Shown: positions 41,501 to 50,276 of the stretch, one piece after another
How positions within the stretch are numbered: position 1 is the stretch's first letter
Layout: each line of letters opens with the position of its first letter
The notes under the pieces: model-generated
Told to the model about the DNA's origin: nothing
What the model saw: the letters and a program-made list of their open reading frames with translations, nothing else
Database searches by the model: none
Assembly: GCA_015075185.1 (NCBI GenBank)
Contig: JABTUW010000006.1
Span: 496,001 to 560,000, forward strand
DNA from: Anaerolineales bacterium
Lineage (GTDB): Bacteria > Chloroflexota > Anaerolineae > 4572-78 > J111
Length of the DNA: 64,000 nt
Reading direction: 5' to 3'
Position numbers and translations under genes: made by a program

Positions 41501-43264
41501 ATTACGGCCGTTGACGCCTTTGGCAACCGGGTGGATACCTTAACCCAGATCATTACCATCAGCGATACCACCGGCACCATTATACCTACTTCTGCATCTT
41601 TAGTTAATGGGACCGTGGTTGCTCCCTTCACCGTTTTCTCGGCCACCTCGCCGGCCTTAGACCGAATTACAGCGATTAGCGGGAGTATTACCGGCACGGT
41701 GGATGTTGAGATACGGCCCAATGTCCCCACCACTCTGACCTTGACGGTAGCCCCAACTTCTATTCGGGTCTGCCAGACCGCCGCCGTGACAACCAGCTTG
41801 ACCGATGCCTTTGGCAATGCGATACCTAACAAACAGATCGGGTTGACCATAAACCCCGGCGCGACGACTGATTTTTCGCCGCCGAATCCGGGCAGTACCA
41901 ATAACGCCGGTATCTTTACCTCGACGTTGACCGGCCGGACTCCGGCCAGCCCGGCCTCGGTTCAGGCGACCACCACCTCTCCCAATTTGTTTGACGTGGT
42001 TAATGTTAACATTATCACCCCGGCTATTCCTACCAGCTTAAACCTGACCGTCGTTCCCAACCCGCTGGCTACGGGCGGGAATATCGCCACGGTCACTGCC
42101 ACGGTGGCCGATTGTCTCGGCGCTTCGGTGGGCCAGGTCGTTACCTTTACGGTAAGCGATCCGGGCCTGGCTTCGCTTCCGGCTAACCCCACCATCGGGA
42201 CCACCAACGTCAGCGGTGTCGCCACCACAACCCTCACTTCTAATTCGATCCCCCAGGATGGCACAGTGGTTATTACCGCTACCACCGGCTTGCTCACCCG
42301 AACTGTTTCTGTAGTCTTGCAGACCCCCGCCTTGACGATTACCAAGACGGCTAACCCTGCTGCCGGTGTTGAAGTTCGGCCAAATAACATCATCAACTAT
42401 ACCCTCCAGGTAAGGAACACAGGCACCGGCACGGCCACCAACGTCGTAATTTCCGATACGCTTCCGGCGGGAGTGTCTTTTGTCGCCTGTACCCCTCCCG
42501 CAAACTGTTCCGGCGGCGCGACCACTACCGTGACGACACCAGCTCTGGGCCCCAATCAGGTCTTTACGGCTAATATTCAGGTTTCGGTCTCGGCCGTCCC
42601 ATCTGGCACCATTCTGTCAAACTCCGCCAGTGTCCTCAGCAGCCAGACTCCGTTGACGACCAGTAATATCGTGACCCACTCTGTCACAACGGCGACGCTG
42701 GATGTGTTCTTGCCGGTTATTATTAAGGGCTTTGCCTCGCAGCCGGACCTGGTCAGCAGTTTCTCACTCAGCCCGGCCAATCCCTCGGCCGGCCAACCGG
42801 TTGTGGTCACAGTGGTTATTACCAATGTGGGTACTGGTTCTACAGGCAATGGCTTCTGGGTTGACTTTTACATCAATCCCAACCCCGCGCCTACGGTAGG
42901 CAACCAGCGCTGGGATAAATTGGGCAGTACGGTATCGCCAAAACAGGGTATTGCCTGGGCTATCCCCTCGCCGGGGTTAGCTCCCGGCGCTCGGATCATT
43001 CTGACCTCCAATGGCGTGGGTGGATTGGCGCCCAGCGGGCCTCACACGATTTGGAGCGGCAGTTTTGTCGGCGGAACGCAGGATCTGTTTGTGTATGCCG
43101 ACAGCTTCAGTCTGAATGCCTCGCCCAACGGCGGCATCGTCGAGAGCAGTGAAAGTAATAATCGGTCCGAATTCCATTTTGTTGCTCCGCTTTCAGGCGG
43201 AGAACTTATTGATCTAAGCAATCTGCCTGATCCGGCCTCACTACCACCCCGGTGGGACCCCTGA
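38582..43264 (+). CDS. Giant DUF11/Ig-like repeat surface protein
   Basis: 1560 residues. N-terminal hydrophobic signal (FSFLLAFVFALILLVVPLTAW). Seven DUF11 repeats are recognisable by a KTxxPxP...YTLxxxN...T/D-xxPxGTxY pattern; six lie before residue ~840 and one at ~1250-1350. Between them are invasin/Big-type domains (~840-1240). A short VFLPVIIKGF motif, common in secreted Chloroflexota proteins, precedes a CARDB-type domain (PDLVSSFSLSPANPSAGQPV, ending ~1540). No sortase motif or terminal anchor is visible. It is probably a long adhesin or stalk. Confidence 0.85.
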   Translation: MDHKIYTRPTLVRNKWFRLTFSFLLAFVFALILLVVPLTAWINPHLPFSGQLDVSLPFGAEIVYATNGLTITKTASPTPTVNQGGLVTYTLVVRNDTPFNLTSVNVTDSVPANTDCVSVNDPPSGWLFNGSTNCLIERRAVWNLPPPVSGGDVITAGTAVTLSYVVRVNQPLPDLTEIANVAGSYGVEAFLPSPFSDNGAETITTTVFAPTWQISKAVVPSPTAEPLDLLTYTLTITNIGHLATSGFYTITDQIPAGTTYVTDSAFPPAIFNNPILTWITDTQVSTNTPFTVSFAVTVNDELPDQTDLLNQGYSITGGNVFSPAAGAPVTVTVQTPVTLTLTKTDAPDPVQAGDLITYILTITNDNSSKGPAGNVVISDSVPVNTTFEDAGFISPADGNFSTNGSLVVWDFTDPEPFDRDETASVFMVVRVTSPLTSGTVITNDTYSAGASNTIVNLVDPPVVTTTVESFPVLEIFKAGFPEPVEAGGQLTYTIRYTNSGNADATNVVIRDTFPLGTGYVSDVSDPDISPGVTTPNDITWNIPVLAGKDSAGVGGGGLITLTLSVDEPQDLGTILTNVVSITSSEVITPELFTATNTISSTPDLHIQKTADPSPVAVGSVLTYTIVYSNDGNANAVGAVITDVLDSGVSFNDASTGHTVNNGIVTWAGLSIPADGQDQVLTISVTVAPTLPNNSLLTNDVTVVAANVVATDSITTLVQAPSLDITKIVSPTGFVRAGDPIEYTIIYTNTGAITVTFPGVLITDTFPVSITNIVSGSTRAIFQPSSPPEFVWADTADLPPNGFGVITITGQVITSPWASSGGQISNSVIVAGSGYSDTNGVDIEGRPGLPFTITVTATPPITQVNNDIRANAFVQDVYGNPAFDGTAITLTTSLAGSRLDGSTSPIVLATSNGGVTATLSSTVAGSTTLTAQVAGAGGTTITETTVATFTPGAVVSFTLQATTPQTAGVTFPITITAVDAFGNRVDTLTQIITISDTTGTIIPTSASLVNGTVVAPFTVFSATSPALDRITAISGSITGTVDVEIRPNVPTTLTLTVAPTSIRVCQTAAVTTSLTDAFGNAIPNKQIGLTINPGATTDFSPPNPGSTNNAGIFTSTLTGRTPASPASVQATTTSPNLFDVVNVNIITPAIPTSLNLTVVPNPLATGGNIATVTATVADCLGASVGQVVTFTVSDPGLASLPANPTIGTTNVSGVATTTLTSNSIPQDGTVVITATTGLLTRTVSVVLQTPALTITKTANPAAGVEVRPNNIINYTLQVRNTGTGTATNVVISDTLPAGVSFVACTPPANCSGGATTTVTTPALGPNQVFTANIQVSVSAVPSGTILSNSASVLSSQTPLTTSNIVTHSVTTATLDVFLPVIIKGFASQPDLVSSFSLSPANPSAGQPVVVTVVITNVGTGSTGNGFWVDFYINPNPAPTVGNQRWDKLGSTVSPKQGIAWAIPSPGLAPGARIILTSNGVGGLAPSGPHTIWSGSFVGGTQDLFVYADSFSLNASPNGGIVESSESNNRSEFHFVAPLSGGELIDLSNLPDPASLPPRWDP

Positions 43265-43277
43265 TAAGGTTATTTGA

Positions 43278-43320
43278 AAATTTCGTTCCCAGGTTTTACC
43301 TCAGCTTGGGAACGAAATTT
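43278..43320. terminator. 14-bp perfect hairpin after the giant surface gene
   Basis: AAATTTCGTTCCCA (43278-43291) and TGGGAACGAAATTT (43307-43320). No U-tract follows. The GTTCCCA/TGGGAAC core resembles a hairpin repeated in many genomes, so it may be a dispersed palindrome doubling as a transcript end. Confidence 0.55.
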
Positions 43321-43435
43321 CAAGAGATCCAGATTACCTGCCAGTGACTTTACATAAGGTAGATTGACGTAGCTTCTTATGTATGGTAACATAGAGGTAT
43401 TAAAATGGATGGTCCATTAAAGGAATAGGGGTCAA

Positions 43436-44884
43436 ATGAAAAACAGAAATAAAATCCTATTTCGCTTAATGATTGGGCTAATGGTAGCGGGACTAATCGG
43501 AGTAAATCTGCTGGCGGTCGTCCATGCCAGCCCACCCGCCCAAGACCCTCGTCCACCCGCTGATACAGGTGGTGGGGGTGGTGGGGGTGGGGGTGGCGGC
43601 GGCGGCGGTACTGGTGGTGGCGGCGGTGGAGGCGGTGCTGGAGGCGGCGGCAACGGCAACGGTGCTGCCGGCAACGGTACCGGCAATATCCCTGCGGAAG
43701 CTGGCCCTGTGGTACCCGGCTGCGCCGCTACAAAGGGCCAGGTCATCAATTGGGGTATGGGGCCGCAGGCCGATATGGGTGTTGAATTAAAAACCGGGAG
43801 TTGGCGGACAGCCACCCGCAGCGCCAGCGATGGGAATTACAGCCTGGGCGGCTTGGGCGTGGGCATTGCCAAATTACACGTCGGCGTAGCCCCGGGGCAG
43901 ACCCAACTTCAACCACTCATCCAGGATGCCGGGGTGTACCTCAACTGTACGTACCCCACTGTGGCGAATATCGCCATTTTTAGCGGTTCACGCGTGGACC
44001 CGCCGGCCAAGATTGATATGGCTGCGCCCAGCCAGACGGTTGCTCCGGATAGTAATTTTGAAGTTACCCTGACCGTTGAAAACAACCTGCCTACTGACAT
44101 TACCAACGTCATTGTCACCGATTTGATGCCGCGAGGGTTTAAGGCGCTAAAGGTAAGCAGTTCGATAGACCCCACCTCCGGCCAAATTGTTGACGGCGGC
44201 GAAGATGGACAGTTGGTTGTACTCTACTGGAATAAACTGGCTTCCAAAGCCAAAGCAACGATCCGGCTGACGGTTAATGCCGATGTGGATTTGCTCGGTG
44301 GGACCAAGATTCGAAACACCGCTACCCTCTTCTACCGCGAAAGCGCTGCCGATCAAGCCTGGCTTGACTTTACGGTGGGCAGTGACGAATCGCCGGTGTT
44401 AGCCGCTTCAGGCGCGGCCGGCAGCGAGGGCGCAGATTTTGTCCCGCCTGCCGAAGCGCCGACCACCGGGGGAAGTCTGCTTGAGCCGGCTGCGGACAGC
44501 GCCGAACCTGCGGCAGCAGGTCAGCCTGCAGCTTCAGCCGCCAACTCCCCTGCTGCCGGCGACGAGTTTGTCCCGCCCAGCAATATGCCTTCGACCGGAG
44601 GTGAGATTGACTTGCCAGCGGATACCCTTGATCCAAGGGGCGAAGTTAACCTGGCCAAGGCTGAGTTAGTGGTCGGGCATGCGGTTGATCAGGCTCACCC
44701 AGGCGCGGCCCGTGCGTCCAGGCTGGCTATCACCACGGATAGCGCTGGACAAAGCGAGATGGTTGTCGTTCATAATACGGCTTCCAGAGGGCCGTCTGTC
44801 ACCGTCGCCGTGGCTGTGTTCTTTTTGGGGCTGCTGGTGTTGGGCAGCGGGATCACTTTTTGGCGTCGCCGGTTTGACTTGTAG
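43436..44884 (+). CDS. Poly-glycine, DUF11-like surface protein with membrane anchor
   Basis: 482 residues. Signal peptide (cut near VVHA-SPP, ~31), then a Gly run (~45-83: nearly pure Gly with a few Thr, Ala, Asn) encoded by GGN triplets. Next a Cna-B/SpaA-like region (~95-175), a DUF11 domain (~185-320: VTLTVENNLPTDITNVIVTD), and a low-complexity stalk with two related units (FVPPAEAPTTGG and FVPPSNMPSTGG). The C-terminus is a helix plus WRRRFDL. Outer-surface location is expected. Confidence 0.82.
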   Translation: MKNRNKILFRLMIGLMVAGLIGVNLLAVVHASPPAQDPRPPADTGGGGGGGGGGGGGGTGGGGGGGGAGGGGNGNGAAGNGTGNIPAEAGPVVPGCAATKGQVINWGMGPQADMGVELKTGSWRTATRSASDGNYSLGGLGVGIAKLHVGVAPGQTQLQPLIQDAGVYLNCTYPTVANIAIFSGSRVDPPAKIDMAAPSQTVAPDSNFEVTLTVENNLPTDITNVIVTDLMPRGFKALKVSSSIDPTSGQIVDGGEDGQLVVLYWNKLASKAKATIRLTVNADVDLLGGTKIRNTATLFYRESAADQAWLDFTVGSDESPVLAASGAAGSEGADFVPPAEAPTTGGSLLEPAADSAEPAAAGQPAASAANSPAAGDEFVPPSNMPSTGGEIDLPADTLDPRGEVNLAKAELVVGHAVDQAHPGAARASRLAITTDSAGQSEMVVVHNTASRGPSVTVAVAVFFLGLLVLGSGITFWRRRFDL

Positions 44885-44953
44885 GACAAGCTGGCAGCTT
44901 ACCCCACAGAACGGTCTAAAATTGACCTTTGCCTGACTCAGCTTATAATCACT

Positions 44954-44987
44954 CAGGCTGCGCCTTCAAGCGCAGCCTGTTTTTTTC
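44954..44987 (+). terminator. Terminator after the poly-glycine surface gene
   Basis: CAGGCTGCGC (44954-44963), loop CTTCAA, GCGCAGCCTG (44970-44979), then seven or more T. Confidence 0.92.
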
Positions 44988-44995
44988 TATTCAGT

Positions 44996-45022
44996 TGATT
45001 GGCACTTGCCAAGTATCAATCA
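44996..45022. repeat. Short inverted repeat related to 12329-12398
   Basis: TGATTGGCACTT (44996-45007), GCC, AAGTATCAATCA (45011-45022). The left arm differs from TGACTGGCACTT at 12329 by one base. Confidence 0.65.
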
Positions 45023-45048
45023 CCCTTCCCAAGGAAAATAGACTGTTT

Positions 45049-46332
45049 ATGTATCAACTCCATACGCTAGCCAATGGGCTAAGAATTTACTTCGTGCCGG
45101 TATCCAGCTTTCAATCGGTCAGCCTCGGTATTTTTGTGCGAGTCGGGTCTCGTTACGAGCGTCCGGCGGAAGCGGGCGTTTCTCATTTTATCGAGCATAT
45201 GCTTTTTAAGGGCACTACCCGGCGGCCCAGCGCTAGAATTATCGCCGAAACGATTGAAGGGGTGGGCGGGATGAGCAATGCCTACACCAGCCAGGAGGCG
45301 ACTGTTTATTATGCCAAAGTTGCCGCCGCCCAGGCCAGCACCGCCTTGGATGTTCTGGCGGATATGGTCCGGCACCCTCTTTTCGAGCCGACTGAGTTTG
45401 AAAAAGAACGCTATGTGATTGGCGAAGAGCTGAACATGATTTACGACTCGCCCGATAGCTGGGCCAATGTGCTGCTGGACCAGGTGTTGTGGCCCAATCA
45501 CCCGCTGGGGCACAACATTGTCGGCACTCCTGAAAGCCTGACCAGCCTGAGCCGCGACTCGTTGGCGGCCTACTTTACCGCCAGTTACCACCCCGGTAAT
45601 GCCTTAATTGCCATTGGCGGAGCTTTTAACCCGGACCATATCCTGGCAGAGCTGACGGCCTTGCTGGGCGATTGGGAGCCGCGCCAGATACCCCCGTTTG
45701 AACCGGTTCCGCCGCCTCAAACCAGAGCACGCTGGCACGTCGAAGACCGGTCCATTGAGCAGGGGCATCTTTGCCTGGCCCTGCCCGGCCTCTCTCGACA
45801 CGACCCGGAGCGATATGCGCTCAGCGTGCTCAATGCCGTCTTGGGCGAGGGTATGAGTTCTCGCCTCTTCTTGAACATTCGCGAAGAAAAGGGGCTGGCT
45901 TACGCGGTTGACTCTAGCCTTAATCTGCTTCAGGACACCGGCTCGCTGGTGATCTATGCCGGCGTTGACCCTGAACGCGCCCCGGAAGCATTGCAAGCCA
46001 TTCTGGACGAGTTGGATCGCCTGTGTATGGAGCCAATCCCCCCGGCCGAGTTGCACAAAGTCAAAGAGTACCTCAAAGGCCGCCTGGTTTTGGGACTGGA
46101 AGACAGTTTTAGCCGGGCCGCCTGGGTGGCCTATCAAGCCTTATTTATGGACGTCATTCGGACCCCGGAAGAAGTTTTACAAATCTATGACGCGATAACC
46201 GCCGAGGATATCCTGGCCGTGGCGCAGAAAATCATCATTCCCAGGGCTTATAACCTGGCTGTTGTCGGTCCCTTTGGCCAGGGTGAAGATTTGGGTAATC
46301 TGCTGGATGAAGCAGAAAGTGTTACCGTGTAA
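45049..46332 (+). CDS. M16-family zinc metalloprotease
   Basis: About 427 residues from ATG 45049 (MYQLHTLANGLRIYFVP), AAGGAA 12 nt upstream. Inverted zinc motif HFIEHMLFKGT (HxxEH) with the downstream Glu in VIGEELNM. The C-terminal half has the usual R/Y motif region (GLAYAVDSSLNL). The family cleaves peptides or processes precursors inside or at the membrane of cells, mostly as dimers. A longer frame to 44929 would read through the terminator, so it is rejected. No second M16 subunit is adjacent. Confidence 0.93.
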   Translation: MYQLHTLANGLRIYFVPVSSFQSVSLGIFVRVGSRYERPAEAGVSHFIEHMLFKGTTRRPSARIIAETIEGVGGMSNAYTSQEATVYYAKVAAAQASTALDVLADMVRHPLFEPTEFEKERYVIGEELNMIYDSPDSWANVLLDQVLWPNHPLGHNIVGTPESLTSLSRDSLAAYFTASYHPGNALIAIGGAFNPDHILAELTALLGDWEPRQIPPFEPVPPPQTRARWHVEDRSIEQGHLCLALPGLSRHDPERYALSVLNAVLGEGMSSRLFLNIREEKGLAYAVDSSLNLLQDTGSLVIYAGVDPERAPEALQAILDELDRLCMEPIPPAELHKVKEYLKGRLVLGLEDSFSRAAWVAYQALFMDVIRTPEEVLQIYDAITAEDILAVAQKIIIPRAYNLAVVGPFGQGEDLGNLLDEAESVTV

Positions 46333-46447
46333 ATCCTGAGGACGGTCAGCGTATTTAAACAACTTGCAGAAATGACCTTGTTCTGCTATCCTCTCTGCTA
46401 CAATTTTGCCCGTCGGCTTGCAGACACCTCCTAAAGGATAATCATTT

Positions 46448-46750
46448 ATGGTTAAGATATTGATGAGTTGGGACATTAAGCCCGGTTCTGAAAGTGAGTA
46501 TTTTGAATTTATTGTCCGTGAATTTGCCCCTGGGATTATGAAATTGGGCGTCCAGCCGACCGAGGCCTGGTACACGGTTTTTGGCGAGGGTCCCCAAATT
46601 CTCACCGGCTGCGTGGCCGAAGACCTGCCGACCATGCAATCTGTTTTGAGCAGCCATGATTGGCAGAAGTTGCAAACTAAACTGTTTGAGTACGTGACTA
46701 ACTTTAATTTCAAAATTGTGCGGGCGACCAGTCGCTTTCAGTTGTTATAA
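46448..46750 (+). CDS. Conserved small protein, possible dimeric alpha-beta barrel
   Basis: 100 residues, MVKILMSWDIKPGSESEYFEF with EFAPGIMKLGVQPTEAWYT, and a C-terminal FNFKIVRATSRFQLL. The pattern (beta strand, helix with xEYFEF, beta) suggests the dimeric alpha-beta barrel fold of ABM/EthD-type proteins. No catalytic residues can be named. CTAAAGGA precedes the start. Function unknown. Confidence 0.7.
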   Translation: MVKILMSWDIKPGSESEYFEFIVREFAPGIMKLGVQPTEAWYTVFGEGPQILTGCVAEDLPTMQSVLSSHDWQKLQTKLFEYVTNFNFKIVRATSRFQLL

Positions 46751-46787
46751 TTCTATAGCCTGGCTAATCAGGTGGATTTCAAAAAGG

Positions 46788-46812
46788 GCGTGCAAATAAT
46801 GGCACGCTTTTT
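46788..46812 (+). terminator. Terminator after the small barrel-like gene
   Basis: GCGTGC (46788-46793), loop, GCACGC (46802-46807), then TTTTT. Confidence 0.72.
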
Positions 46813-46894
46813 GTTTTAAAATCCGGGTAGTGCTTGCATCTGTCTCATTTTATGTCATAATAGGTTCATCTCTGCAAGAGTTTGAGGAGGCGTT

Positions 46895-49567
46895 ATGCGT
46901 CGCCCTGGTTTGTGGGTCGCCAATGGTCATCCGGGCGATCCGGCCCAAATGCTCAGTTGGCGTCCTGGTGCATTAACCTGTTTCTACGATTATCTGGGGG
47001 TGAACGGCGTCTTCGGTTACAAGGCGGCCAACCCCGACGTCCCCATCATTATCCGTTTTCAACATCCCTTCAACTGGCAGCAGGACCCGGTTGGTTTTGC
47101 CCGGAGCCTGGGCGAGCAGGTTGCCAGCAAGTGGAACGATATGAAGGCGCTTGACCCTTACGTCTACTTTGCCAACGAGATGAACCTGCACTACGAAAAT
47201 GGCGACCGGGATCCGACCAGCCAGTCAAGTTATACGACGCCTGAATTTTATCAAAAGTACGCCCAATGGGTCCGCATGACCGCCGATGTTATCAAAAGCC
47301 GCGTGCCGGACATGAAGCTGATCACGCCGCCCTTTGCCTTTGGCCATCACGAGGATGGCTCGCCGGATGACAACGGCCAGCCGACCGAAGGCTGGGCCGG
47401 CTACGATTATCTGTACGAGACTATCCGCGATTATTTCAATAACATCATTTGTTTCCACTCCTACTGGGGGCATGCCGGCGGCTCCGAGCGCGCCTGGCTT
47501 TACGACCCCGTTCTGTCCTCGTGGTACGCCTTTCGCTGGCGGCGCGTGCTGAAATTGTTTGAGGCTCGCTACCAGCTCAAGGCCAAAGTAATCATTGACG
47601 AAGCCGGCAACTTCGGCGCGGCTGATCCCGATTTTACCGACCAGATCATCTACCATGCCCAACAATGTCTGAGCGACGCCCGCGTTATTGCCGTGACCTA
47701 CTTTCTCTGGCTAGACCCAACCAACAGTCCCGGCAATATCGCCAACTCCTGGGCGCAGCGCGTCCGTAACCTGCCGGAGCACCTGGCTCGCTTGAAAAAT
47801 ATGCCGGATGTGCCGGTTACTACCGGCGGTGAAGCCGAACCGGGTGCGGGTGCCCCCGCACCCACTATTCGGGTTTTATTCAACGACGACACAGTCAAGG
47901 TGATGCTCTTGGAAGAGTACCTGCGGGCGGTAGTTCCCGCGGAAATGCCCGCCCTGTGGCCCGCCGAGACGGTCAAAGCTCAGGCTGTAGCGGCCCGCAG
48001 CTATGCCCAATACGCCGTCGAACATCCCCGCCATCCCAACGCCGATATCTGCACCAGCCCGGCCCATTGCCAGAACTTCGATCCGACCAAGGTTCACCCC
48101 AAATCCGACGAAGCCATTCAACTCACCAAGAATCTCGTTGCCCGCTACAACGGCCAGACGGTGAACGGCATCTTCTCGGCTAACTGCGGCGGCCATACCC
48201 TTAACAACGAGGATGTCTTCAGGGGTGCGCCCGTGCCCTATCTGCGCGGTGTTCCCTGCCCCGACAAAGGCGAAAAGTTTGGGCATGGCGTTGGCTTGTG
48301 CCAATATGGGGCGCGGGCCTTGGCCTCGCAAGGGCAGCCCTACGAGGCCATTATCAAACATTACTACACCGGCGTGACTATCGGTCCGATCACCCCGGCG
48401 GTCCAGACCGGTGCGATTGTGGGCCTCATTACCGACCAGGCCGGCCAGCTAGCCGCTAATATCCGGGTCGTTTTGACGGGCGCCGGCCAAACTGTCGAAG
48501 CCCGGAGCCAGTCCGATGGTCGCTATGGCTTTAGCAACGTTCCTGCCGGAACCTATACCCTGGAAGTGCCTGATTACGGTATCCGCCAAACCAATTTATC
48601 CCTAACCAGCGGCCAGCAGTTGACCGTCAATTTGACCCTGCCGGCCCCACCCCGGCCCATCATCGTCGTTGATGCCGCGCGCGGCCCCGGTCTGCCCCTG
48701 CTGGTGGGCAGTTGGCTCCAGCCCAATGTGCCGATTCGAATCACCCCTCCAGGCGGCCCTTCGGTCGTCGTCGTCTCCGGCTCCAAGCTGGAATATGGCC
48801 CCGGTGGTTTTGAAATTTATGCCAACAAAATCGGGACGTATGTCCTGGAAGTCGCCGGGTATCGTTTTGGTATTCCCATGAACGGCCAGTTTACCCGGCT
48901 GACCTTCCGCCAAACCGGCCCGGCCCAGGGGACAGGGATCATCGAAGGCATTTTGCTCGATTACCTCAACCGGCCTGTCCCCGATTGGTTTGTCCGGTTG
49001 ACCGGCAATGGACTGAACTTAACCACGACGACCAAGGCCCAGGGTTACTTCGCTTTTGCCAATCTGGCTGCGGGCAGCTATGTCATCACGGTTGCCGACA
49101 GCGATATCAGCCAAACGGTGGCCAACAACGGCCAGGAAAAAGTGACCCTGACCTTGCAGTTCCCTGCGCCGCCCTCAGAGGGATGGCAGGTGGACCTGTC
49201 CCAGGGAACCGGCCTGCCCCTGTTGGTCGGCGATATTGGCGTGGCCAACGCTGCCATTATCATCACCAGCCCCAGCGGGCGGCGGCAGCAGGTGACCAGT
49301 GGCAGCAAGCCGGAGTGGGGTATCGGCGGTTTTGAGGTTTACGCCACCGAACTGGGCACTTACACCGTGGAGTTTTTCGGCCAGCGTTTCACCATTCCGG
49401 TGCAGGGCCAATTCACCAAAGCCGTCTTTCGCAAAGAGGACGGCTCCGCCGGCCAGCAGGTCCGCCTGGTTTCGATGCTGCTCCCCCGTACCCGTGCTGA
49501 GGCTCTCCGAGCAGAGCTTGAGAAAGATGCGGACACAAAGGGGTTGTTTGAGATACAGGTGGTATAA
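46895..49567 (+). CDS. Glycosidase-like TIM barrel fused to SpoIID and two CarboxypepD-type domains
   Basis: 890 residues from ATG 46895, GAGGAGG upstream. No signal peptide is visible. Residues 1-310 look like a GH clan-A-type hydrolase: acid/base in YFANEMNLHYE (N94, E95) and nucleophile candidate in KVIIDEAGNFG (E236). Residues ~325-500 are a SpoIID domain (RVLFNDDTVKVMLLEEYLRAVV, AVAARSYAQYA, GHGVGLCQYGA). Then two repeats of a CarboxypepD_reg-like module (~510-585 and ~685-760), each followed by a GTGLPLLVG / GPGLPLLVG segment. SpoIID proteins cut peptidoglycan glycan strands. The missing signal is odd for a wall enzyme. Confidence 0.85.
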   Translation: MRRPGLWVANGHPGDPAQMLSWRPGALTCFYDYLGVNGVFGYKAANPDVPIIIRFQHPFNWQQDPVGFARSLGEQVASKWNDMKALDPYVYFANEMNLHYENGDRDPTSQSSYTTPEFYQKYAQWVRMTADVIKSRVPDMKLITPPFAFGHHEDGSPDDNGQPTEGWAGYDYLYETIRDYFNNIICFHSYWGHAGGSERAWLYDPVLSSWYAFRWRRVLKLFEARYQLKAKVIIDEAGNFGAADPDFTDQIIYHAQQCLSDARVIAVTYFLWLDPTNSPGNIANSWAQRVRNLPEHLARLKNMPDVPVTTGGEAEPGAGAPAPTIRVLFNDDTVKVMLLEEYLRAVVPAEMPALWPAETVKAQAVAARSYAQYAVEHPRHPNADICTSPAHCQNFDPTKVHPKSDEAIQLTKNLVARYNGQTVNGIFSANCGGHTLNNEDVFRGAPVPYLRGVPCPDKGEKFGHGVGLCQYGARALASQGQPYEAIIKHYYTGVTIGPITPAVQTGAIVGLITDQAGQLAANIRVVLTGAGQTVEARSQSDGRYGFSNVPAGTYTLEVPDYGIRQTNLSLTSGQQLTVNLTLPAPPRPIIVVDAARGPGLPLLVGSWLQPNVPIRITPPGGPSVVVVSGSKLEYGPGGFEIYANKIGTYVLEVAGYRFGIPMNGQFTRLTFRQTGPAQGTGIIEGILLDYLNRPVPDWFVRLTGNGLNLTTTTKAQGYFAFANLAAGSYVITVADSDISQTVANNGQEKVTLTLQFPAPPSEGWQVDLSQGTGLPLLVGDIGVANAAIIITSPSGRRQQVTSGSKPEWGIGGFEVYATELGTYTVEFFGQRFTIPVQGQFTKAVFRKEDGSAGQQVRLVSMLLPRTRAEALRAELEKDADTKGLFEIQVV

Positions 49568-49587
49568 TTACCGGGAGTCCAAAGATA

Positions 49588-49893
49588 TTGGAAGAGGGCA
49601 GCTTGATTGATATTAAACGATACAAAATTCAATCTCCTGTTTCGGCTTATACCTTTCCAGCAGAGGCTCGTATCCACCGGGTGTGTTTTGACGATAAGCA
49701 TATTCACATCGAATTAATGGATGAACGCATCCTCTCCATACCGTTATGGTGGATTCCAACACTTTATAATGCGTTGCCCGACGAGCGAGAGAAATATGAG
49801 ATCAATCAAAGTCGCACGGTGATGATTTGGAACCCGGACAAATGTGCCATCAACGACGAACTGCGGGTTATGGATTATTTGAGGGGTAGATGA
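49588..49893 (+). CDS. DUF2442-family protein
   Basis: About 96-101 residues. The core RIHRVCFDDKHIHIELMDERILSIPLWWIPTLYNALPDEREKYE is the DUF2442 pattern (often paired with DUF4160 or with a small helical protein). Start: TTG 49588, or TTG 49603 with GAGGG upstream. Followed after 14 bp by a small gene. The function of the family is not known. Confidence 0.82.
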   Translation: MEEGSLIDIKRYKIQSPVSAYTFPAEARIHRVCFDDKHIHIELMDERILSIPLWWIPTLYNALPDEREKYEINQSRTVMIWNPDKCAINDELRVMDYLRGR

Positions 49894-49907
49894 ATTGAGG
49901 TGAAACC

Positions 49908-50174
49908 ATGCTCGTCACCAAAGAATTGGTTCGTGACCAAATATTGGCCTATTTGAATCAGCGCATAACCCTGGCGCAACTGGTAGACTGGGCTGAAAAT
50001 ACCCTGAACGAGGGTGAGTTAGAGATGCGTGATAGTGAAACGATCAGCGACATTCTGGCGCGGTTGGGTCTGGCTGATGTGCGTGAATTTGGTTTATCCT
50101 GGGAAGATTGCGCGGCGCTCTTAGCCCGCTTAGGCTATCAACCCCAAGTTGAGGCAATTCCACTTGTCGCCTAA
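49908..50174 (+). CDS. Small helical protein next to DUF2442
   Basis: 88 residues, MLVTKELVRDQILAYLNQRI with LAQLVDWAENTLNEGELEM, then a small C-terminal helix pair. GAGGTGAAACC precedes ATG 49908. The sequence is acidic and helical. It probably partners the DUF2442 gene in a two-gene unit. Whether this is a toxin-antitoxin-like pair cannot be told. Confidence 0.7.
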   Translation: MLVTKELVRDQILAYLNQRITLAQLVDWAENTLNEGELEMRDSETISDILARLGLADVREFGLSWEDCAALLARLGYQPQVEAIPLVA

Positions 50175-50276
50175 CATTATCCAAAATCGTCCTAAAAGAC
50201 GCCGAAGGCGCGCAGAGCGCCCTTGCGGTACAAATCGTAAATCCACGCCCGTCAGACGGGCAGTCTAAAACCCAAA

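Noticed and set aside
43432..43815. Minus-strand proline-rich frame
   Set aside because: Antisense of the GGN tract; poly-Pro arises only from reading the opposite strand.
44929..45048. 40-residue N-terminal extension of the M16 protease
   Set aside because: It would read through the terminator and repeat at 44954-45022; the family starts at MYQLHTLANG.
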